This document shows, in pieces, positions 31,930 to 40,878 of a DNA stretch of 50,658 nt. The translations under genes and the position numbers were made by a program. How positions within the stretch are numbered: the first letter of the stretch is position 1; every line of letters starts with the position of its first letter. Under the pieces are notes generated by a model. The model saw nothing but the letters and a program-made list of their open reading frames with translations. It was not told where the DNA came from and ran no database searches. The stretch comes from Clostridia bacterium (GTDB lineage: Bacteria; Bacillota; Clostridia; Oscillospirales; CAG-272), in contig JAFZPN010000155.1 of NCBI GenBank assembly GCA_017550315.1, positions 1 through 50,658 of the forward strand, read 5' to 3'.

Positions 31930-33152
31930 AAGCGTGCTTCCATCCAACCCCCGGCGCGAAAAACAGGAGCGTGGCCGTTGACGCGCCTCCGTCAAAGACG
32001 CTCGCGCACCGGGAACTGCTCGCGGCCTCTCTGGCGGACGGCGAATCCTTCCTCCGCGGGCTCACCCTCAGCGAGGACATCGCGGCGACGATCGACTGCA
32101 TCCGTGCGCTCGGAGCCAGAGTGGAACTGACGGACGGCGAACGCCCCGATGCCCGTGTGATCCCGCATGCCGCGCCGCCCGCTTCCGTCCTTCCCTGCCG
32201 GGAAAGCGGGAGTACCCTGCGGTTCGTGCTGCCGCTCTGCCTCTTGGACGGGATGCCCCGGCTTCTCACAGGCAGTGAACGGCTCCTTTCCCGCCCGCTC
32301 GGGGTGTATGAAGATCTTTGCCGCGAGCGAGGGCTGACCTTTACGCGAACAGATAAAGGCGTGTCCGTCTCCGGGCCGCTTCTTCCCGGCGAATTCACGG
32401 TCCGCGGGGATGTGTCGAGCCAGTTCATCACCGGATTGCTCATCGCCCTGCCGAAGCTCGGCGGCAGAAGCAGGCTCCGCATCCTGCCCCCCCTCGTGAG
32501 CCGCCCCTATCTCGACGTGACCCTCGCCGTGCTCGAAAAGTTCGGCGTGCGGATCGAGAGAGAAGACGAGACGACGTTCTGCATCGAAGGGAATCAAGTG
32601 TTCCGCCCCGCCGATCTCACCGTCGAAGGTGATTTCTCGAACGCCGCGTATCTCGACGCGTTCCGTCTCTTCGGATGGAACGTGACGGTCGGGAACCTGC
32701 CGGAGGTCAGTGCGCAGGGGGACCGCGTGTACCGGGAGTATTTTGAAGCGATCAAAAACGGCTGCCCGACGATCGACGTCACGGACACGCCCGATCTCGC
32801 CCCCGTTCTTATGACGCTCGGCGCGGCGGCACACGGCGTGCATCTGACCGGTACATCCCGGCTCAAGCTCAAAGAGAGCGACCGGGGAGATGCGATGGCG
32901 GAAGAGCTCGCGAAATTCGGAGCGGCGGTCGAGATGGAAGAAGACCGGATCTATGTGCCGCCGGCCCTGCTTCATGCGCCGTGCGCGCCGCTTGACAGCC
33001 ACAACGATCACCGCGTCGTCATGGCGCTCTCCCTGCTTTGCGCAGAGTACGGCGGGGAGATCAAGGGCGCGGAAGCGGTGAACAAGAGTTATCCGGATTA
33101 TTTTGATGCGCTCCGTACGCTGGGCGTCGGAGTGGAAATGAGGGAAACATGA
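31926..33152 (+). CDS. aroA: 3-phosphoshikimate 1-carboxyvinyltransferase (EPSP synthase)
   Basis: This 408-residue enzyme joins phosphoenolpyruvate to shikimate 3-phosphate. Motifs seen are DAPPSKTLAHRELLAA (substrate Lys), CRESGSTLRFVLPL, DVSSQFITGLLIALP, EGDFSNAAY, the catalytic Asp region VTDTPDLAPVL, LKLKESDRGDAMAEEL and DSHNDHRVVMAL. The length is slightly short of the usual 420-445. Some residues of the GNAGTxxR loop typical of class I are replaced by ESGST, as in other Firmicute forms. The ATG overlaps the aroQ stop by 4 bases. Confidence 0.95.
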   Translation: MKACFHPTPGAKNRSVAVDAPPSKTLAHRELLAASLADGESFLRGLTLSEDIAATIDCIRALGARVELTDGERPDARVIPHAAPPASVLPCRESGSTLRFVLPLCLLDGMPRLLTGSERLLSRPLGVYEDLCRERGLTFTRTDKGVSVSGPLLPGEFTVRGDVSSQFITGLLIALPKLGGRSRLRILPPLVSRPYLDVTLAVLEKFGVRIEREDETTFCIEGNQVFRPADLTVEGDFSNAAYLDAFRLFGWNVTVGNLPEVSAQGDRVYREYFEAIKNGCPTIDVTDTPDLAPVLMTLGAAAHGVHLTGTSRLKLKESDRGDAMAEELAKFGAAVEMEEDRIYVPPALLHAPCAPLDSHNDHRVVMALSLLCAEYGGEIKGAEAVNKSYPDYFDALRTLGVGVEMRET

Positions 33153-34009
33153 ACCTGCCGAAAGACACCGAAATTCTCATCGTCGGCCTCGGCCTCATCG
33201 GGGGCAGCTACGCGCGCGCCCTCACGAGACAGGGATACCGGGTCCGGGCGATCACGCGGGAGCCGTCCTCGGTGGACTATGCGAAAAACGCAGGGATCGT
33301 CGAAGACGCCTCCGTCGAGGTGCGCGCGGACTGGATCGCGGAGGCGGACCTCATTGTCTTCGCGCTCTATCCCCATATTTTTGTCGAATGGATCGAAGAG
33401 CATGGTCATCTTCTCACCCCCGGGACCGTCGTCACGGATGTTACGGGCGTGAAGACCGCGATCATCGGCAGGATCCAGGAGATGATCCCCAACGGCGTCG
33501 AGTTCATCGCAGCGCATCCGATGGCGGGCCGGGAGGTCTACGGCGTGGAGAACAGCGACGACGGGATCTTTCGCGGCGCGAACTACATCGTGACGCCGAC
33601 GGAGAAGAATACGCCCGCAGCGATCGCGCTCTGCCGCTCCCTCGGGGAGACGCTCGGGTTCGCCCGGGTGAGCGAGCTCGATCCGGAGAAGCACGACGAG
33701 ATGATCGCGTTCCTCTCCCAGCTTACCCACTGCATCGCCGTCGCGCTGATGACCTCGAACACCGAGCCGCACCTCGTGGACTACACGGGCGACTCCTTCC
33801 GCGACCTCACCCGCATCGCGCGGATCAACGAGGACATGTGGAGCGAGCTCTTCCTCCTCAACAAGAAAAAGCTCGTCGCCGAGATCGATGCCTTCTCCGG
33901 GGAACTGAACCGGATGCGGACCTATCTCGCGGACGAAAACATCGACAAGATGAAGGAAATGATGCGCATATCGACCGCACGCCGCGCGCTGTTCGATAAA
34001 AAAGTCTAA
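33149..34009 (+). CDS. tyrA: Prephenate dehydrogenase
   Basis: This 286-residue enzyme oxidises prephenate to 4-hydroxyphenylpyruvate, the Tyr precursor. The NAD-binding fingerprint VGLGLIGGSYARALTRQG is at residues 11-29, and the prephenate site is shown by HPMAGREVYGVENSD and the helical C-terminal domain with FLSQLTHCIAVALM. No ACT domain or chorismate mutase is fused to it, so Tyr feedback is not evident from its sequence. The ATG overlaps the aroA stop by 4 bases. It is the sixth gene of the operon, and the first gap (28 bases) comes after it. Confidence 0.94.
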   Translation: MNLPKDTEILIVGLGLIGGSYARALTRQGYRVRAITREPSSVDYAKNAGIVEDASVEVRADWIAEADLIVFALYPHIFVEWIEEHGHLLTPGTVVTDVTGVKTAIIGRIQEMIPNGVEFIAAHPMAGREVYGVENSDDGIFRGANYIVTPTEKNTPAAIALCRSLGETLGFARVSELDPEKHDEMIAFLSQLTHCIAVALMTSNTEPHLVDYTGDSFRDLTRIARINEDMWSELFLLNKKKLVAEIDAFSGELNRMRTYLADENIDKMKEMMRISTARRALFDKKV

Positions 34010-34037
34010 GATCGCAACCGAAAGGATCTGTCCAAGT

Positions 34038-35066
34038 ATGAACATGAATTTCAAGCGCAAGCTGCCCATCCCGATGGAGATCAAGGAGATGTACCCGATC
34101 TCCCTCGCCCTTGAACACAAGAAACACGCCCGCGACATCGCGCTCAAAGCGGTGTTTTCCGGGGAGAGCGACAAATTCATCCTCGTGATCGGCCCCTGCT
34201 CGGCGGACTCCGAGGATTCGGTGCTCGAATATGCGACCCGGCTTGCCGCCGTACAGGAGAAGGTCGCAGACCGGCTGATCCTCGTCCCGCGCGTCTACAC
34301 GAACAAGCCCCGCACGATGGGCGACGGTTACAAGGGACTCCTGCACCAGCCGGACCCGGAGAAGGAATCGGATCTTCTCAAGGGGATCATCGCGATCCGG
34401 GAAATCCACATGCGCGTGCTCAAGGAGACCGGGCTGTCGACGGCGGACGAGATGCTCTATCCGGAGAATCACCGGTATCTCTCGGACCTCCTCTCCTACG
34501 TGGCGGTCGGCGCGCGGAGCGTGGAGGATCAGCAGCACCGTCTGACGGCGTCGGGCCTCGAGATCCCGGTCGGGATGAAGAACCCGACGGGCGGCGACCT
34601 CTCGATCATGATGAATTCGATCACGGCTGCGCAGCATCCGCACGCGTTTATTTACCGCGGCTGGGAGGTCGAGAGCACGGGCAATCTCTTCGCCCACGCG
34701 ATCCTGCGCGGGTATATGAACAAGCACGGGCAGTCCCTGCCGAACTATCACTACGAAGATCTGCTCGACCTCACGGAGCGGTACGCGGCGTCGGGACTCA
34801 AGAATCCAGCGGTCCTCGTCGACACGAATCATGCCAACTCCGGAAAGAAGTTCAAAGAGCAGCCCCGCATCGCCAGCGAAGTCCTGCACGCGCGGCGGCA
34901 CTCGGAGGACATCCGGCGGCTCGTGAAGGGACTGATGATCGAGAGCTATCTCGAGGAAGGGGCGCAGAAGATCGGCGAAGGGACTTACGGCAAGTCGATC
35001 ACCGATCCGTGCCTCGGCTGGGAGGACAGCGAGCGGCTGATCTACGCGATCGCGGAACAGGTTTAA
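34038..35066 (+). CDS. aroF: 3-deoxy-7-phosphoheptulonate synthase (DAHP synthase, type I, AroG-like)
   Basis: This 342-residue enzyme condenses phosphoenolpyruvate and erythrose 4-phosphate, the first committed step. Motifs are LVIGPCSADSEDS, NKPRTMGDGYKGLLHQPDP, GLSTADEMLYPE, GARSVEDQQHR, GMKNPTGGDLSIMMNSI and VDTNHANSGKKFKEQ, matching the E. coli AroF/G/H type. It is not fused to a regulatory domain. Bacterial AroF/G/H forms are often feedback-sensitive through an N-terminal region, which here is short (MNMNFKRKLPIPMEIK). AAAGGATC stands about 10 bases before ATG 34038. It is last in the operon, with a terminator 14 bases after its stop. The choice between aroF, aroG and aroH names is arbitrary. 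Confidence 0.93.
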   Translation: MNMNFKRKLPIPMEIKEMYPISLALEHKKHARDIALKAVFSGESDKFILVIGPCSADSEDSVLEYATRLAAVQEKVADRLILVPRVYTNKPRTMGDGYKGLLHQPDPEKESDLLKGIIAIREIHMRVLKETGLSTADEMLYPENHRYLSDLLSYVAVGARSVEDQQHRLTASGLEIPVGMKNPTGGDLSIMMNSITAAQHPHAFIYRGWEVESTGNLFAHAILRGYMNKHGQSLPNYHYEDLLDLTERYAASGLKNPAVLVDTNHANSGKKFKEQPRIASEVLHARRHSEDIRRLVKGLMIESYLEEGAQKIGEGTYGKSITDPCLGWEDSERLIYAIAEQV

Positions 35067-35079
35067 TACGCGGAAAAAC

Positions 35080-35116
35080 AAAAAGGAGAGCGGCTTCGTT
35101 CTCCTTTTTCGTTCTT
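35080..35116 (+). terminator. Terminator of the aromatic operon (bidirectional)
   Basis: AAAAAGGAGA (35080-35089) pairs with TCTCCTTTTT (35100-35109), then CGTTCTTC. On the minus strand the same stem is followed by GTTTTTCCG and could end the YdcF-like gene. Confidence 0.85.
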
Positions 35117-35125
35117 CTTAGTTTT

Positions 35126-35737
35126 TTACCGGCTCCACGGCCGGGCTAAGATCCGCCAGACGCCATAGGCGAAGAGGCAGCCGGTTTCGCGGATCAGAAA
35201 CGGGACGATCGTGCGGGCGGTTTGGTAGCGCGTCGTCGGGGTCGGGCTGGCGTATCCCTCGACGCCGAAGTCCCGCGCGCAGAGCATCGCCCGCTTCATG
35301 TGCAAGGGATCGCTCACCACCAGCGCGGTCTTCATCCCTTCCCGCTCCATGATCCGGCGGGCGTAGAGAAAGTTTTCGTGCGTGTACCGGGACTCTTCTT
35401 CGGTGAAGACATCCTCCTCCGGGATCCCTTCCGCTGTGATCCAGCGCCGGGCTGCTTCCGCGTCGGTCACGGTGTTCCGGGGATCGAGGCCGCCCGTCAG
35501 GATGATCTTCGGCGCGTATCCGGCGCGGTAGAGCTCGACGGCGTGCACAAGCCGCTCGCGGAACACCGGGGAGACCTCGCCGTCCCACGTTCCCGCGCCG
35601 AGCACGAGGATGCAGTCCGCCCCGCGGGTTTCGTCGGTTTTCGCATCGTGCACGATGGCTGCGGCAAGGCCGAGGAAGAAGAGCAGGAGCGCGGCAAGGA
35701 CGGACAGAAGGAGAAGAATCAGGCGGCGTCTTTTCAT
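35126..35737 (-). CDS. YdcF/SanA-like DUF218 family membrane-anchored protein
   Basis: This 203-residue protein has an N-terminal membrane helix (residues 7-27) and a DUF218 domain. Landmarks are CILVLGAGTWDG at 43-54, RLVHAVELYRAG, KIILTGGLDPRN, and VVSDPLHMKRAMLCARDFG, which is the usual SDPYHMxRA signature. The family (YdcF, SanA, ElyC) is linked to envelope and peptidoglycan-precursor functions, but the reaction is not settled. The C-terminal part would face outside the cell. ATG 35737 has AAAGGAG upstream. It stands alone, convergent with aroF across a shared terminator. Confidence 0.85.
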   Translation of the reverse strand: MKRRRLILLLLSVLAALLLFFLGLAAAIVHDAKTDETRGADCILVLGAGTWDGEVSPVFRERLVHAVELYRAGYAPKIILTGGLDPRNTVTDAEAARRWITAEGIPEEDVFTEEESRYTHENFLYARRIMEREGMKTALVVSDPLHMKRAMLCARDFGVEGYASPTPTTRYQTARTIVPFLIRETGCLFAYGVWRILARPWSR

Positions 35738-35778
35738 GCGGGCGCTCCTTTCCGGACAGATGAGATTCTTGTGGGAGT

Positions 35779-35789
35779 ATTATAGCAAA
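35779..35789 (-). promoter_or_regulatory. Extended -10 promoter for the YdcF-like gene
   Basis: Minus strand TTTGCTATAAT has TATAAT at 35784-35779 with TG one base before. No clear -35 is seen. Confidence 0.45.
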
Positions 35790-35858
35790 AACCTCCGCCC
35801 GGCTTCTACCGGAATTTGTGAATTCGGCGTCCGCGCGTGAGAGGATCGAGGCGCTTGC

Positions 35859-35888
35859 TTGACAAGGTTCCGCGCGGTGTGATATAAT
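35859..35888 (+). promoter_or_regulatory. Promoter of the DUF5131 gene
   Basis: TTGACA (35859-35864), 18-base spacer, TATAAT (35883-35888), about 46 bases before ATG 35935. Confidence 0.8.
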
Positions 35889-35934
35889 GATGTCATGAAA
35901 CGGAAAGTCGGCTGCGGCGGAGAGGAGGTGTCCG

Positions 35935-36771
35935 ATGGAGGCAAGGCTGAATCAGATGGAACTGTTCCCGACTGAACAGGATCCGCGTCCGCCGGAGTCG
36001 GTCTCGTGGAATCTGTGGCACGGATGTACGAAGGTCTCCGAAGGATGCCGGCACTGCTACATGTTCCGCCGGGATGAGGCGGTCGGACGGGATCCCGCCG
36101 TCGTGACAAAGACGCAGAGCTATTCCCTGCCGATCCGCATCCTGCGGGCGGGAGAGCACCGGGGGCGGTACAAGATCCCGTCCGGGTCCTGTTTCTATAC
36201 CTGTTTTTCCTCGGATTTCTTCCATCCCGCGGCGGACGGATGGCGGCCCGAGGCGTGGGACATGATGCGGACAAGAGCGGACTGCACGTTCTTCTTCATC
36301 ACGAAGCGTCCGGAACGGATCGCCGGAGCCCTTCCGCCGGACTGGGAAGACGGGTGGGAGCATGTGACGATCGCCGTGACCTGCGAGAATCAGGCGATGG
36401 CGGACCGGCGGCTCCCGGTTTATCTGGCGCTGCCCCTGTGCCGCCGCTCGGTCATGATCGAGCCGATGCTCTCGCGCATGGATCTGCGCCGGTATCTGGA
36501 AACGGGCCGGATCGCGGAGGTATCCGTCGGCGGAGAGTCCGGCCCCGACGCCAGGATCTGCGATTTCGACTGGGTCCTCGATGTGCGGCGGCAATGCGTA
36601 GAGTACGGAGTCGGTTTCTCCTATCACCAGACAGGCGCGAAGCTCTTGAAGGACGGGCGGCTCTACGAGATCCCGCGCAGCCGTCAGCACGAGCAGGCGA
36701 AGAAGGCGGGGCTCGACGTTCCCGGAACACGCTCCCGTTTCGTGCTGCACGGGGACATGCCGGGCGAATAA
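35935..36771 (+). CDS. DUF5131 (phage Gp37/Gp68-like) protein with three-cysteine motif
   Basis: This 278-residue protein matches DUF5131, named after mycobacteriophage Gp37/Gp68. The signature is SWNLWHGCTKVSEGCRHCYM at about 22-41; Cys29, Cys36 and Cys39 give a C-x6-C-x2-C pattern reminiscent of radical SAM iron-sulfur sites. The rest has FFITKRPERIA and VSVGGESGPDAR, which are typical. The biochemical reaction is not known to me. AGGAGG is 8 bases before ATG 35935, behind its own consensus promoter. No phage gene or repeat lies around it, so it is a chromosomal solo copy. Confidence 0.85.
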   Translation: MEARLNQMELFPTEQDPRPPESVSWNLWHGCTKVSEGCRHCYMFRRDEAVGRDPAVVTKTQSYSLPIRILRAGEHRGRYKIPSGSCFYTCFSSDFFHPAADGWRPEAWDMMRTRADCTFFFITKRPERIAGALPPDWEDGWEHVTIAVTCENQAMADRRLPVYLALPLCRRSVMIEPMLSRMDLRRYLETGRIAEVSVGGESGPDARICDFDWVLDVRRQCVEYGVGFSYHQTGAKLLKDGRLYEIPRSRQHEQAKKAGLDVPGTRSRFVLHGDMPGE

Positions 36772-36829
36772 TCCGCTCCGAAATTTCTGCACAAGCGGAA
36801 GAAAATTTTAATAATATGTGTTTTTCCTC

Positions 36830-36858
36830 TTTTCATCCGGGAAAAGATATGGTATAAT
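36830..36858 (+). promoter_or_regulatory. Promoter of the ferredoxin-type aldo/keto reductase
   Basis: TTTTCA (36830-36835), 17 bases, TATAAT (36853-36858) with TG one base upstream (ATGGTATAAT). Confidence 0.6.
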
Positions 36859-36902
36859 CATCTTGCAACCGTATGAATGATTCAAGAAGAAAGGAATTCC
36901 CC

Positions 36903-38036
36903 ATGAATTACCGCGATTTCGGCAAAACCGGCAAAAAGATCTCCGCGCTCGGCTTCGGCTGCATGCGTTTCCCGGAGTATGAGAAGGACGGGAAGAGCTT
37001 CGTCGATCAGGACAAGGTCGACGAGATGATCACCTATGCCTATGAGAACGGCGTGAACTATTTCGACACCGCGCCCGGCTACTGCAATCAGCACAGCGAA
37101 GAAGCCCTCGGCCGGGCCGTGAAGAGCTTCCGCGACAAGATCCTCATCTCCACGAAATGCCCGCTCGACGGCGGCATGGGCCGCGAAGGCTACCGGAAGC
37201 GCCTCGAGTCCTCCCTCTCCAAGCTCGGCACCGACCACATCGATTTCTACCACTTCTGGGGCATCAACCGCGGCGCATACGACAACATCATCGTCAAGGA
37301 AGGCCTGCTCGAAGAGGCGGCGAAGGCAAAGGAAGAAGGGCTGATCCGCCACATTTCCTTCTCGTTTCACGACCATCCGAGCGCGATCCAGTATATCGTC
37401 GATACCTCCGCGGAGCGCGGCATCCCGCTCGAATCCATGCTCTGCCAGTACAATCTGCTCGACCGCTCCAATGAAGAGATGATCCGATACGTCAACGACC
37501 GCGGCCTCGGCACCGTCGCGATGGGTCCCGTGGGCGGCGGACGTCTCGCTGCTCCGACCGATCTCTACGCCAAGCTGACGGGCAAGGCATCCATCGCCAC
37601 CTACGAGCTCGCGTTCAAATTCGTACTCGGCAATCCCAGCCTCAACTGCGCGCTGTCCGGTATGCAGACGCTCGACATGGTGCAGAAGAACGTGAAGGTC
37701 GCGTCCGACGACACGGCGTTCTCCGCAGAGGAATGGGAACAGCTCGGCGCCGCGATGGAGGAGATCAAGAAGTTCTCCGAACTCTACTGCACCGGCTGCC
37801 GCTACTGCCAGCCGTGCACCGTCGGCATCGACATCCCGCGCATCTTCGAGATGTACACCTATTACAACGTGTACGGTCTGAAAGATCACGCGAAATGGAT
37901 GATGAAGGATTATCTCCGCCACGAGGGCAAGACCTTCGACGACTGCCTCCAGTGCGGCGCGTGCGAGAGCAAATGTCCCCAGCATCTCGAAATCATTCAA
38001 AACCTCGAAATGGTCTGCAAGACGCTCGCGGAATAA
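36903..38036 (+). CDS. Aldo/keto reductase with C-terminal 4Fe-4S ferredoxin module
   Basis: This 377-residue protein has an aldo/keto reductase barrel (residues 1-280) with catalytic Asp and Tyr in YFDTAPGYCNQHSE, Lys in LISTKCP and His in DFYHFWG. A C-terminal region follows with two cysteine clusters, YCTGCRYCQPCTVGIDIP and CLQCGACESKCPQHL, the second being a classic CxxCxxCxxxCP 4Fe-4S site. Such ferredoxin-fused AKRs are common in anaerobes and probably use ferredoxin or a cluster-mediated electron path; the substrate is unknown. An earlier in-frame ATG lies at 36873, but ATG 36903 has AAAGGAATTCCC upstream and matches the family start. It is monocistronic. Confidence 0.9.
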   Translation: MNYRDFGKTGKKISALGFGCMRFPEYEKDGKSFVDQDKVDEMITYAYENGVNYFDTAPGYCNQHSEEALGRAVKSFRDKILISTKCPLDGGMGREGYRKRLESSLSKLGTDHIDFYHFWGINRGAYDNIIVKEGLLEEAAKAKEEGLIRHISFSFHDHPSAIQYIVDTSAERGIPLESMLCQYNLLDRSNEEMIRYVNDRGLGTVAMGPVGGGRLAAPTDLYAKLTGKASIATYELAFKFVLGNPSLNCALSGMQTLDMVQKNVKVASDDTAFSAEEWEQLGAAMEEIKKFSELYCTGCRYCQPCTVGIDIPRIFEMYTYYNVYGLKDHAKWMMKDYLRHEGKTFDDCLQCGACESKCPQHLEIIQNLEMVCKTLAE

Positions 38037-38058
38037 GACACCCCTGCAACGAAACAGC

Positions 38059-38092
38059 CGAGCCCCTCATCGGAGGGACCCGGCTCGTTTTT
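38059..38092 (+). terminator. Terminator of the ferredoxin-type aldo/keto reductase
   Basis: CGAGCC (38059-38064) and GGCTCG (38082-38087) form a stem followed by TTTTTG (38088-38093). It is 23 bases past the stop. Confidence 0.7.
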
Positions 38093-38153
38093 GTTTTCAG
38101 AAACTGCGGCACCTGAGATAAACGAAGGTATGCGGGGATCATGGAATTCGTCT

Positions 38154-40706
38154 TCATTCTGCAGGACTTTCGGGCAGCGGAACACTTCCTTCAAGCAGAT
38201 CGCATTCTTCGATCCGGCCGTCCCGGATGCGGTACGTGCGGATGGCAAACGGCGCGAAATCCGCGTCGAACGCCAGTCCGGCGGCGGGGAGATCGATGTG
38301 CGCCTTCGACGGGATGCCCTGCGCTTCGTACAGCCGCAGGATCCACTCATCCGCCTTGCGCTCGCTCCGCTTGAAGCAGGAGAGGACGATGTTTTCGGCG
38401 TCGACCGTGCACAGCGGCTGGGGCTTGACCCCCTCTCCGGACGGACAGAACGCGAATCCGTAGGGGATCCGGTTCCACATGGCGGCCTCCCGGTCGATGT
38501 GCAGGAGGCGTTCCTCCCGTTCACCGCCCATGAGCCGGAAGCGGTACCGGCGCTCGCCCTGATCCATCCGCTGCTGATACATCGGCTCGTGGAAGGGCTC
38601 TCCCCACGCGGAACGCCCCGATCCGTAGCCCGCCGAGCGCAGCAGGGTCACGCGGAGCACGCCGTCCCGCCAGTCGGAACCGTACACGCCGTCGTCGATC
38701 ACGGTGAGGGCGCGCGCCCCGTCCGTCACCGCCTGCCAGTACTGCGAGAAGGTATCCTCTCCGCGGCTGCCGGGTCTCAGTTTTTCCCGGCCGAACATGG
38801 TCATGCCCCAGTGCTCGCCGCTCTCAAAGACCGTCGGAATGCGCAGCTTGAGGCGTTTTTCGTTCTCCGCCCAGAAAACGCGGACCTCCACGTCGAGCGC
38901 GCCGGAGAGCTTCCCGATCAGATAGCGCACGAGCGCGCGGGAATGCCCGTATTTCATGTCGGCTTCGATGACCGTCAGGACCTCGCCCTCCTCCACCGCA
39001 CGCACGGGCCTGACGACGGAGCCCTTGACGCCGGCAAAATCGGTCGCCTCGCCGGGCGTCATGAGCGTGAAACGGCCTTCGGGATAGCGCAGATCGAGAT
39101 TCGGATGGCCGTCCCAGCAGGAGATCGCGTCCTCGAAGACCTCGAGGGACAGCGCGCCCGGCGTGAGGAGCTCTTCCCCGTCGACGACGTAGGAATCCAC
39201 GAGTCCCGTCCGGGTGTTGACGGCAACCTGTCCGCGGGCGGTGTCGACGACGATGCGGTTTCGGTTTTCCCAGCGCTCCCGGCCTTCCCAGCGCGTGCGG
39301 TTTTCCTCTTCCACCGTCGGCATCGGACGGGAGGGGAGGATCTCGAACTTCACGTCGAAGCGCGTGACGGAGAACGGCGCGAGCGGGTGTTCGATGAGGA
39401 TGCGCTTGCACCAGTCCATGTAGAAATTGCCGCTCTCCTTCGCCTGCTGACAGGGGACACGCACGCCGTCCGCATAGGCGATGGGATTCGAGAAATCCTT
39501 GTGCCACATCTGACGCGGCAGGAGGAATTCGACGTCCACGGGCTGGGTGAACGGGAACGGATGCGGGTTATAGAGCAGGATCGGCACGGTATCGCCGTCT
39601 TCCACCGGCTCCTGTCCGGCAGAAAGAGCGAGGAAGTATTTCGATTTGAGCTTGTTCGTGATTTCGAGGCCGTGGTGGAGCATCCGGATCACATCCTCCT
39701 CGACGGGCTGGATGCAGGAGCCGGGGAGGGAGTCGTGGAATTCCGAGAACAAAAGATCCCGCCACGCGTCATCGAGCTTTTCGCGGTCATAGACGGACAG
39801 TCCCGCGATCGCGGCGTGCGATGCCATTGCCTCCGTCATCACCAGGTCGTTCTCGAGCCGCCGGTGCAGCTGCTTGATGCGGATGATCGAGGTGTAGCAG
39901 CCCTCCATGAGATGGTTCAGACCGCGGTTGACGACGGGGAGGCTGTCCCTCTCCACCGCCGCGAAGTACGCGTCCGGGGTGGAATGCACGAGATCGACGC
40001 CGGAGGCCTGCATGGCTGCGATGTCGTCGAGATCCTTCCGGGACGGTCCGCCGCCGTGATTGCCCACGCCCCAGAGATAGAGGGCGTTTTTTTCGTCCTT
40101 GTGCCGCTCCAGCCATCCCGGTCGTTCGCCATCCCCGCATAGTTCCGCCGCCGCCTGACCGAGGACAGAGTTGTACCCTTTGTCGGAGCGGTGGACGAGG
40201 ATCTCGGAGCCGTCGTAGCCGATCCAGCGGAAATCCTCGTTCGGGAAGTCGTAGTTGCCGCGGCCCGGACGGATATTGACGTAATGCCGGTAGCCGCACT
40301 TTTTGAGGACCTGCACGAGTCCCTGCGCATGGCCGAAGGAGTCGAAGTTCACCGCCGTGACGGGTACCTCGCCGAATTTGTCGTAGAAATAGATACGCCC
40401 GCGCAGGATCTGCCGCAGGATCGATTCGCCCGCCGGGATGTTGCAGTCGGGCTGGAGGAACCATCCGCCGACGATCTTCCAGCGCCCGGCTTTCACCTGT
40501 TCCCGGATCTTTTCAAACAGGGCGGGCTCGTGCTCCTCCACCCATTCGTAAAGGAGCGATTCGTTGTGATTGAAGACAAAATCGGGGTATTCGTCGATGA
40601 GCTTCGCGGCGGAGCGGAAGGTCGAGATGGCCTCGCTCATGCCGCTTTCCCACTGCCAGAGCCAGACGGGATCGAGGTGCGCGTTGCAGAACATGTACGT
40701 TTTCAT
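38154..40706 (-). CDS. GH38 family alpha-mannosidase
   Basis: This 850-residue protein matches GH38 alpha-mannosidases, which trim alpha-linked mannose with a retaining zinc mechanism. It begins MKTYMFCNAHLDPVWLWQWE, whose His10 and Asp12 are zinc ligands. The nucleophile is Asp122 in VNFDSFGHAQGL, and His324 in SEFHDSLPGSC is a further zinc ligand. The C-terminal half after about residue 390 is the usual all-beta region. No signal peptide, so it acts in the cytoplasm on imported mannosides. An upstream in-frame extension is ignored because ATG 40706 has CGGAGG 7 bases before it. It is followed by no cotranscribed gene and may have its own weak promoter near 40784. Confidence 0.9.
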   Translation of the reverse strand: MKTYMFCNAHLDPVWLWQWESGMSEAISTFRSAAKLIDEYPDFVFNHNESLLYEWVEEHEPALFEKIREQVKAGRWKIVGGWFLQPDCNIPAGESILRQILRGRIYFYDKFGEVPVTAVNFDSFGHAQGLVQVLKKCGYRHYVNIRPGRGNYDFPNEDFRWIGYDGSEILVHRSDKGYNSVLGQAAAELCGDGERPGWLERHKDEKNALYLWGVGNHGGGPSRKDLDDIAAMQASGVDLVHSTPDAYFAAVERDSLPVVNRGLNHLMEGCYTSIIRIKQLHRRLENDLVMTEAMASHAAIAGLSVYDREKLDDAWRDLLFSEFHDSLPGSCIQPVEEDVIRMLHHGLEITNKLKSKYFLALSAGQEPVEDGDTVPILLYNPHPFPFTQPVDVEFLLPRQMWHKDFSNPIAYADGVRVPCQQAKESGNFYMDWCKRILIEHPLAPFSVTRFDVKFEILPSRPMPTVEEENRTRWEGRERWENRNRIVVDTARGQVAVNTRTGLVDSYVVDGEELLTPGALSLEVFEDAISCWDGHPNLDLRYPEGRFTLMTPGEATDFAGVKGSVVRPVRAVEEGEVLTVIEADMKYGHSRALVRYLIGKLSGALDVEVRVFWAENEKRLKLRIPTVFESGEHWGMTMFGREKLRPGSRGEDTFSQYWQAVTDGARALTVIDDGVYGSDWRDGVLRVTLLRSAGYGSGRSAWGEPFHEPMYQQRMDQGERRYRFRLMGGEREERLLHIDREAAMWNRIPYGFAFCPSGEGVKPQPLCTVDAENIVLSCFKRSERKADEWILRLYEAQGIPSKAHIDLPAAGLAFDADFAPFAIRTYRIRDGRIEECDLLEGSVPLPESPAE

Positions 40707-40878
40707 GGGGCTTCCTCCGCGTATGTGAGATGTCCGCCCGGATCCATGCGGATCGAGATACGGACAGAATGCGTTCCGCATCTATTATACATCAGGATCG
40801 TGCAAAAGAAAAGGGGAACGGGAAGAATTATTAAAATATATTTCAGAGAATTCAGGAATCCCGTTTTTTCGTATTCTG

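Noticed and set aside
35935-36771. Prophage remnant
   Set aside because: Only the DUF5131 family name suggests phage; no integrase, capsid, attachment site or composition change is seen.
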